Shown: positions 63,307 to 64,000 of the stretch, piece after piece
How positions within the stretch are numbered: position 1 is the first letter of the stretch
How the letters are laid out: each line of letters begins with the position of its first letter
Origin: Acidimicrobiales bacterium
Lineage (GTDB): Bacteria; Actinomycetota; Acidimicrobiia; Acidimicrobiales; SKKL01
Direction of reading: 5' to 3'
Length of the DNA: 64,000 bases
Assembly: GCA_034521975.1 (NCBI GenBank)
Contig: JAXHLR010000006.1
Span: forward strand, 372,001 to 436,000
Made by a program: the position numbers and the translations under genes
The notes under the pieces: model-generated
Databases searched by the model: none
What the model saw: only the letters and a program-made list of their open reading frames with translations
Told to the model about the DNA's origin: nothing

Positions 63307-64000
63307 GTGCCAGCTACGTCCACCCTCACTGCAGCCCGACAGCGCCTGCGGGGCCGTCTCGAGGCCAAGGGGAGCTACCAGCGCTGGGTGCTGTTCGCCG
63401 CTCTGGCGGGCATGTTCGCCACCTCGTTCCCCATCACCATCCTGTCGGTCTCGCTCACCGACATCGCCGACGAGTTCGGCACCTCCACCTCGGTGCTCAC
63501 CTGGGTGATCTCGGCTCCGATGCTGCTGTCGGCCCTCTCCCTGCCCATCCTCGGCAAGCTCGGCGACCTCCACGGCCACCGCAAGGTGTTCCTCATCGGC
63601 TTCACCATCGCCACCACGGTCGCCGCCGTCACCGCCCTGGCCTGGAACGCCACCAGCCTCATCGGCCTGCGATCGCTCGCCCAGATCGTCGGAGGAGCGA
63701 CCCAACCGACCTCGATGGCGCTGGTGATGCTGGTCTTCGCCCCCAAGGACAGGGTGAAGGCCATCGGCTACTGGTCGCTCGTCGCCGCCGGGGCCCCGGC
63801 CATCGGCCTCGCGGCCGGTGGCCCGCTGGTCGACCTCGTCGGCTGGCGGCTCATCTTCGTGCTCCAGGCGGGCCTGGCCGCGACCGCGCTGTGCTTCGCC
63901 GCGGTGATCCTGCCCGAGAGCGAGCCGAAGCAAGTCCGCTTCGACGTGCCCGGGGCGGCCGCGCTCACCGTGGTGGTGGGCTGTGCCATGTTGGCCATCG
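63307..64000 (+). CDS. MFS transporter of the EmrB/QacA (DHA2) type, cut by the window edge
   Basis: The visible 231 residues are the N-terminal half of a drug:H+ antiporter-type carrier. After a basic N-terminus (about 1-28) come helix 1 (WVLFAALAGMFATSFP), the DHA2-like SLTDIADEFGTS block (about 50-61), ISAPMLLSALSLPILGKLGDLHGHRK (about 69-94, the A-motif loop), and helices 4 to 6 with a GGATQPTSMALVM block. The frame is open to the last base, so the rest lies beyond 64000. GTG 63307 follows -10 TAGACT (63291-63296) by ten bases, consistent with a leaderless or near-leaderless transcript. Confidence 0.85.
   Translation, partial: MPATSTLTAARQRLRGRLEAKGSYQRWVLFAALAGMFATSFPITILSVSLTDIADEFGTSTSVLTWVISAPMLLSALSLPILGKLGDLHGHRKVFLIGFTIATTVAAVTALAWNATSLIGLRSLAQIVGGATQPTSMALVMLVFAPKDRVKAIGYWSLVAAGAPAIGLAAGGPLVDLVGWRLIFVLQAGLAATALCFAAVILPESEPKQVRFDVPGAAALTVVVGCAMLAI

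Overview
The window is 64 kb of very GC-rich, tightly packed chromosome with about 55 protein genes. I see no tRNA, rRNA, CRISPR array, insertion sequence or prophage. Several markers point to an actinobacterium: a WhiB-family iron-sulfur regulator, a DUF3097 protein, mycothiol-type DinB/maleylpyruvate isomerase proteins, a ferrochelatase with a C-terminal cysteine cluster, and many promoters placed 6-10 nt before a start codon, as in leaderless mRNAs. The mix of genes would fit class Acidimicrobiia (Ilumatobacter-like), but that is an inference from gene content, not a phylogeny.

Layout. 0.2-5.8 kb: flippase-like membrane protein, PAP2-family enzyme, DXS (isoprenoid precursor synthesis) and an ABC-2 type exporter. 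5.8-10 kb: NfuA-like Fe-S carrier, an enoyl-CoA hydratase, and an MBOAT acyltransferase converging on an SGNH esterase-like protein. 10-16 kb: a complete seven-gene Mnh/Mrp Na+/H+ antiporter operon on the minus strand, with each gene overlapping the next. 16-24 kb: ABC-F ATPase, DUF3097, secreted alpha/beta hydrolase, site-2 protease with CBS domains, enoyl-CoA hydratase, PhyH-type dioxygenase, DinB-type protein. 24-27.5 kb: a two-gene operon for a large unrecognised membrane protein with an extracellular von Willebrand-like region. 27.6-35 kb: type IIA topoisomerase A and B subunits (best read as ParC/ParE) behind a LexA-like palindrome, then PEP carboxylase. 35-41.8 kb: lipoprotein, VanY-like peptidase and a four-gene polar amino-acid ABC importer with an intercistronic hairpin after the binding-protein gene. 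41.8-45.3 kb: CBS protein, UbiB-like kinase, WhiB, and a divergent protein of the glutamate dehydrogenase fold that has lost its catalytic motifs. 45.4-49.2 kb: an EAL phosphodiesterase and a GGDEF-EAL protein flank an orphan ParA ATPase and a tiny tail-anchored protein. 49.8-56.4 kb: YhaO/YhaN (SbcDC-like) nuclease pair and NAD salvage (pncA, pncB). 56.4-58.1 kb: enoyl-CoA hydratase and an internally deleted TetR gene. 58.1-61.3 kb: cobalamin riboswitch driving btuFCD. 61.3-64 kb: decayed flavodoxin-like gene, ferrochelatase, universal stress protein, and the start of an MFS exporter cut by the window edge.

Most of this is ordinary core chromosome. The parts least explained by known families are the vWA-like membrane protein operon (24.1-27.5 kb), the dehydrogenase-fold pseudoenzyme (44.2-45.3 kb), the orphan ParA plus tail-anchored protein between c-di-GMP enzymes, and the regulatory RNA and operator structures at parCE, btuF and aapJ.
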